A DNA stretch of 64,000 bases, from positions 34,906,352 through 34,970,351 of the forward strand of contig CM066728.1 of assembly GCA_033961575.1 (NCBI GenBank), written 5' to 3'. Origin of the DNA: Aselliscus stoliczkanus. Lineage: Eukaryota > Chordata > Mammalia > Chiroptera > Hipposideridae. Numbering within the stretch: the first letter of the stretch is position 1; the number at the start of each line of letters is the position of its first letter. Position numbers and translations under genes: made by a program. The notes under the pieces are model-generated. The model was not told where the DNA came from. It ran no database searches and saw only the letters and a program-made list of their open reading frames with translations. Shown here piece after piece: positions 59,618 to 64,000 of this stretch.

Positions 59618-60380
59618 TATCTAATGATGGACCAAGGAAGTCTGTAGAAAATAAGAACAGCCACAAAGCATATGCCAAGGCAATTCAACCTGAATGAATG
59701 TCTCTTTCACATACTCTTTAAAAGCTTTGAAACACAGATGAAACATTTCATTGGGGGCAAGCTCTGGATGTTCCCACTGGGGAGATGGTTGCATAGTTAC
59801 AAAACCTCTTCTGTTCAACATAAGAGCTGTATTTCTAATTATAAAATAATGATGACAGACAGGGGCCAGTTCCATCACGATTCTGTATGGTTCTTAGCAT
59901 TTTGCCAGAGTTCAACACTAACACCCATATGCAATGCCAACAGCTAGTTCTTTTAAATGAGTGTGAATAAAATTTAATCAGTGACACATGAGAGGAAAAT
60001 AAATATATCATATTTCATTGAATTTAAAGTGCCATTGATTGTAAGTGCCATTTTAAAAATATATACCTAAGAAAGAAAAAAGGGCTTCCAATTAAACTAG
60101 GATATACTATTGATTATAAGTACATGCTGCTTTCAGAGGTGAAAAAAAATGAGAATGAATCTCTTTAGCAGGAGCATCCACTCTAAGAATCAATGACTTT
60201 TCCAATATCATAAACCTGAGAGATGTGAGACAGACTCAAGATTTTGCCCAGGACGGGATATACTGTATGTTGGCATTGTCATTGACAGTTTCATGTCATT
60301 CAATCTTGTGCTCCAAAGGTCTTCTAGAGATAAACTTCAGAATAAACAGAAAGACCTACCAGGCCCAGGCAATTAAGCTA
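59618..60380. other. Unrecognised, AT-rich non-coding DNA
   Basis: No feature recognised. The opposed frames at 59621-59947 overlap and are unsupported. Confidence 0.4.
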
Positions 60381-60540
60381 TATGAGGTCTGACAATTAAA
60401 TTCGTGAACTTGTTGCAACAATGTTGCTAACCATTTTTTATATTAGAGAGATTATTTATTATGAATTTGCACCAACTGGACAAACAGGTAACTAAGTTTA
60501 CTATTTGGAAATGCTGAAAAGGCTGTCTGAAAAGTTAGAC

Positions 60541-61629
60541 GACCTGTGCGGGGGACCAGCCTCTGTAGTCCAGGTTTTCCCTCAGGTGGAGACGGCGTTG
60601 GCGGGGGAAGAAAATAAAGAAGGGAAACAGTAGAGACACCGGGGGAGCTTCAGAGAAGAAGCGTCACACTTTATTGCCAGAGTATGTTCTTTTTATAGGG
60701 ATTCTTGACCATTATCTCAATCACAAAGCATTTTGCATGTGCTTGGTGGTTTCTAGTTCCCAGGATTTACTCAGTCTTTACTTCCCTGTAATTGTTTTCT
60801 CCAGGGCACACTGGCCTATTCTATGTTAAGGATTCACCTATCTCTATATATCGCCTAAAGAGTGGTTACCATGACTACCTAGCCATTATCCCAAATTCCA
60901 GCAGCTAGACTCACAGGGTGTATACTTGAAGGCTAGGAGTGGCTATGTTTAGGGTAAAAGCATCTAAAATCTATTCCTATGTAAATACAAATCTATTCCT
61001 ATGTAAATACAATACTTAGTAGCTAAAGGGAGTCTTAAACATCTTTTGTCCTACAGAGGGCTACATATTTACAATAGAGGGTAGCATCTGTTTCTCAGTT
61101 AAAGCTTCAGTATCTGTTGCTACAACAATGCACTAGGCAAAGAATTCAAACAAGGCTGTTAATTAACATACCCTATGGTCAGCAAGTCACCTCTTACCGG
61201 AACTCTCATGGCATGAAGACTTTTAATCTTCAAGAAGACTATTCACAGCAGGGACCTTAGGCAAGTGCATCAGCTTCTCACAGGCAGGCTTCTTGGCCTA
61301 TGTGCTGTGCCTCAGTTTCCAAGGGGTTTGAGTCCCGAATATCTCAGTTCAGGGGTCCCATCAGGTTGTAGCCTGTTTTAGGGAGTTTCCTTTTCTTTAG
61401 GAAATCTTGCCCCATTGTTGACTTACACAACCAGCTATCATCAGGGTACCACAAGAACTTAACACAAATGCAGTGAGTGTATTGTCTCCTATAGGAGGAA
61501 AGGCACATGGATTCATAGAGGCAGGAGATATTACATGACCAACCATAAGGCAGCACCCCTAATATCCAGTGCTGAGCAGGGTAATGTGACCTTGTCAGAC
61601 ACTGAGAGACTGTCGGCTCCCAGCAGACC
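60541..61629 (-). mobile_element. Solo LTR of an endogenous retrovirus, about 1.08 kb
   Basis: LTR 60545-61625 on the minus strand, starting TGCTGGG and ending CGCACA. The 4-bp duplication 'gacc' lies at 60541-60544 and 61626-61629, and removing LTR plus one copy restores the mariner frame. TATA-like 'ctataaaa' lies at 60691-60698 (minus) and AATAAA about 16 bp downstream (60670-60675). Two 22-bp tandem copies at 60968-60989 and 60990-61011 look like U3 enhancer repeats. No viral gene is present. The 4-bp TSD fits class I ERVs, but the TATA/AATAAA spacing recalls class II; the family is not identified. Confidence 0.82.
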
Positions 61630-61725
61630 TGAACTTTTCGCCAACAATTCATGGCTCTTGCATCACAACCATGCACCAGCTCACAGGGCATTGTCTGTGA
61701 GGGAGGTTTTTTTTTTTACTTTGTG

Positions 61726-61809
<84 letters not shown>

Positions 61810-61811
61810 AC

Positions 61812-61874
<63 letters not shown>

Positions 61875-62155
61875 TTGTGAGGGAGTTTTTAGCTAGTAAA
61901 CAAATAACTGTATTGGAACACCCTCCCTACTTGCCAGATCTGGCTCCCAAACACTTCTTTCTTTACCAGAAGATAAAGGAAATATTGAAAGGAGGACATT
62001 TTGACGACATTCAGGACATCAAGAGTAATACATCGAGAACTCTGATGACCGTTCCAGAAAAAGAATTCCAAAATTGCTCTGAAGGGTGGACTAGGTGCTG
62101 GCATTGGTGCATAGCTTCCCAAGGGGAGTACTTCGAAGGTGACTGTAGTGATTGA
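61626..62155 (+). pseudogene. Mariner transposase C-terminal remnant
   Basis: The frame reads SWLLHHNHAPAHRALSVRE, then the repeat-coded insert, then EHPPYLPDLAPKHFFLYQKI and ends GWTRCWHWCIASQGEYFEGD. In mariners, the second catalytic Asp normally sits in the HHD..APAH position; here it is Asn. The third Asp (YLPDLAP, the DD34D motif) is kept. With the first Asp region and the DNA-binding domain missing, it cannot be active. The 206-codon frame at 61535-62155 begins in the LTR, so its start is artificial. Confidence 0.85.
61696..61885 (-). repeat. Retroposed (TTTC)n tail with 10-bp TSD
   Basis: Inserted 61706-61875: a T-run (61707-61718), 'actttgtg', then about 35 TTTC units with one interruption ('ttctta', near 61806-61811). 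'tgtgagggag' is duplicated at 61696-61705 and 61876-61885. On the minus strand this is a (GAAA)n stretch ending in an A-tail, as expected of the end of a retroposon. The net gain is 180 bp, so the surrounding frame is unchanged. Confidence 0.88.
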
Positions 62156-62221
62156 TATTCAGCAATGAGGTATGTAGTACTTTTTCTAGGAAGAGTTTGC
62201 AAACTTAATTATCCGACTTTG

Positions 62222-62435
62222 TAAATTTGGGCTCAGAAGCACCCAATCCTATTAAATACAGCCTAAACAATTTAGCTTGCCATTCTAGATCCCACAAAAT
62301 CTGGTCTAAAACTACTTTTTAAAGAGTTTTTCCCCTTCCATTTTTCTATATGTAATCTGTACCTCCACTAAATTGAATATTGAATTTTCTTATATCCACA
62401 GTGTATTATCTCAAATTCCTATCTTTATACCAGAG
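62222..62435. other. Short unrecognised spacer
   Basis: Nothing recognised. Confidence 0.35.
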
Positions 62436-62655
62436 TTTTTCAGACTTCACACTATTGACACATTGGGCTCGGTATTTCCTTTTGTGGAGGCCTGTCCTGT
62501 GCACTGCAGGATTTTCAGCAGCATCTCTGGCTGCTGTCAACAAGACGCCAACAACACTTCTTTCCAGTTGTAGCAACCAAAGATGTCTTCAGACATTGAC
62601 CAATGTCTCTGGCATAGGAGGACAAAATCACCAGTGGCTGAGAACACTGCTTATA
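62436..62655 (+). repeat. MER20 (hAT-Charlie non-autonomous)
   Basis: 'cacactattgacacattggg', 'ttttcagcagcatctctgg', 'aaccaaagatgtcttcagac' and 'ggctgagaacactg' follow the MER20 order. More diverged than the copy at 20526. Confidence 0.85.
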
Positions 62656-64000
62656 CCATGCTGGCCTGAAAGACAGAGTACATACTTAGGTAACCAATGT
62701 TCATTAGCTTGAACCTCACTCTCTGGGGTTCTGACTTATATAGCCACTCAAAACCCATTCCCTCTTCCTAACAGCACTCCATTTTTCTTTGGGGAAATAC
62801 TCTTTCATCACTGTATGTAGACGTGATGGGATTCTAAGACTTAGAGATAGTGTCTTGTCCACCCTTTCCAAATGGTGAGCATGAGAAACCGAGCTGGGCA
62901 GATCTAATACTTTCTTCTAGAACTTTGGCCATCTTGAGCAGAGTGGTGGCAAGGATGGGGAAAAATGTTGGAGTGAGGTGACTCTTGAGTGAGATGGTTG
63001 AGTAATCCCTGCTATCTTTGCATCTGTCCTAACTCCTGTTCTTTTCTGATCTGGGTTTCTAGACTCCCATTCTCTCTCTATCCCAATATCCCTCTGATGA
63101 ATGACCTTTTTGGTTAAATATGCCAGAGTTGTATTCTGTTGCTTATCTGCAAACATACCCAAGTGGGACACTGCTATTGACTAACCAGTCTCTTAACATC
63201 TCCAAACCTATGTTTCTCTTCCGCAAGTTGAAAGTCAAAGCTGCATACCTTTCGAATTTGTAAAAGATGCCCTTCCTGTAATCTCTGCCTCTCTAAATCC
63301 AGGTTCTGTACTAAGACCTGAAGATGAATGAAATACAGACTATCCTCATGCACTCACTTTCTTCATCTGATAAAATTAATAGCAGGACACACAAACCATC
63401 TGAGTAGAAATAGTCCCATCAGGTCAACCAGCACTGGCTGAAACGGCTTTTGTCCTCAGCATGCCTACATGTTACTTCTTTTGCATCCTCCTTCCTAATG
63501 GCCTCCCTTGCTCCAGAGGGAAGGGAAAGCTGTTGTCAAGGAGGTTTATGCATTCATTACTCTATCCTCCCAGGCTGACTCAAGCTGCTGAAGTGTCTGG
63601 GATTCTGCAGTACTGCTAGGTTAGCAGCAGGAGCAAATGAAAGAACTCAGGGTCAGCATTTTCTGTTTCTCATCTAACAAACAAGGTCAGGTACTTCTTT
63701 GAATAACATAGTTCCAACAGCTGTGAAATACAAAGAGACAAAGAGGGGAAGGTTTTCCAGAAAGGCTGGTGGTTGGGCACAAGGTGGGTTTAAGTTTTCA
63801 GCTTTTGTTGTGGGAGAGGAAAGTCCTTCTCATCCCTGGCTCTACCTTTTCAGAGTGGGAAAAGAATCCGGGTGAAAGGCTCTTTTGTACTCCTTTGCTC
63901 TCTGCACTGAAGTGCCAGGTGCAGAGCTTGGTTCCCAGGGGAATCAGAATGTCATTGGCATCAAAGTTTATGGCTATTCATCCCGATTCTTACTATTAAT
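62656..64000. other. Unrecognised non-coding DNA
   Basis: About 1.3 kb without recognised repeat or gene up to the window edge. The 76-codon frame at 63769-63999 is close to the edge and has no family resemblance. Confidence 0.45.

Larger units (their letters stand above)
60383..62221 (+). mobile_element. Mariner transposon, internally deleted and twice interrupted
   Basis: TIRs: left 'tgaggtctgacaattaaatt' (60383), right its inverted partner ending 'taattatccgacttt' (62219). TA flanks both. About 150 bp of the 5' part and about 0.6 kb of the 3' part remain; the transposase N-terminal half is missing. A solo LTR splits it at 60545-61625 and a (TTTC)n insertion at 61706-61885. A typical complete mariner is about 1.3 kb. 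Confidence 0.9.

Noticed and set aside
60541..61629. Provirus with viral genes
   Set aside because: Only one LTR is present, with a TSD directly on both sides; no gag, pol or env sequence remains.
61535..62155. 206-codon open frame, the longest in the window
   Set aside because: It begins inside a retroviral LTR, crosses a (TTTC)n repeat and ends in a decayed mariner transposase. It is a composite artefact.

Overview
The window looks like ordinary non-coding nuclear DNA from a mammal, most likely a bat. It is AT-rich and CpG-poor, with no operon-like gene packing. It is dominated by LINE-1, L2, MIR, MER20/MER5-type hAT remnants, MLT1/MST-type (ERVL-MaLR) LTRs and dinucleotide microsatellites. 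The lineage clue is the set of tRNA-derived SINEs. One family has a GGCCGAGTGG A-box head followed by 'ccagtgacactgccctc'. Another has the body 'gacttggagctgatggg' and resembles the VES-type SINEs of bats, especially horseshoe and leaf-nosed bats. Long forms end in 'ccccttccccaattcccc'. The bat assignment rests on recalled family resemblance, not a database search. No protein-coding gene can be supported, so the window is either intergenic or intronic.

Layout. 1-9.1 kb is mostly unrecognised sequence with a (TG)n tract, two plus-strand SINEs and an 81-bp mariner MITE. 9.1-14.9 kb is old minus-strand L1 cut by a MaLR LTR, two long SINEs, an LTR-like block and a 5'-truncated L1 tail. 15-17.8 kb is mostly unique with microsatellites. 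17.9-19.6 kb is a 5'-truncated plus-strand L1. 19.8-26.1 kb holds a SINE, a MER20, L2, L1 pieces, a shortened Tc1/mariner-like copy and an MLT1 LTR. 26-34.8 kb is mixed, with MIRs and two long minus-strand L2 fragments. 35.1-37.6 kb is a broken plus-strand L2 split by a Tc1-like element with roughly 210-bp inverted arms. 37.6-51 kb is MIR/L2-rich and includes a 620-bp SINE built from three tRNA-like units. 51.7-57.9 kb is SINE/L1-rich: L1 nested in older L1, and several SINEs of both orientations within 900 bp. 60.4-62.2 kb is a mariner transposon first shortened internally, then split by a 1.08-kb solo LTR and, separately, by a retroposed (TTTC)n tail. A MER20 follows at 62.4 kb.

Nothing here works as a pathway. 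What can be read is an insertion history, because many insertions keep clean target-site duplications (TSDs). Two short open stretches with splice- or promoter-like surroundings (31.15-31.37 kb and 59.43-59.62 kb) are listed only as weak candidates for unannotated exons. No undescribed biological system is evident; the most unusual objects are the composite SINEs, the Tc1-like foldback element and the multiply interrupted mariner.
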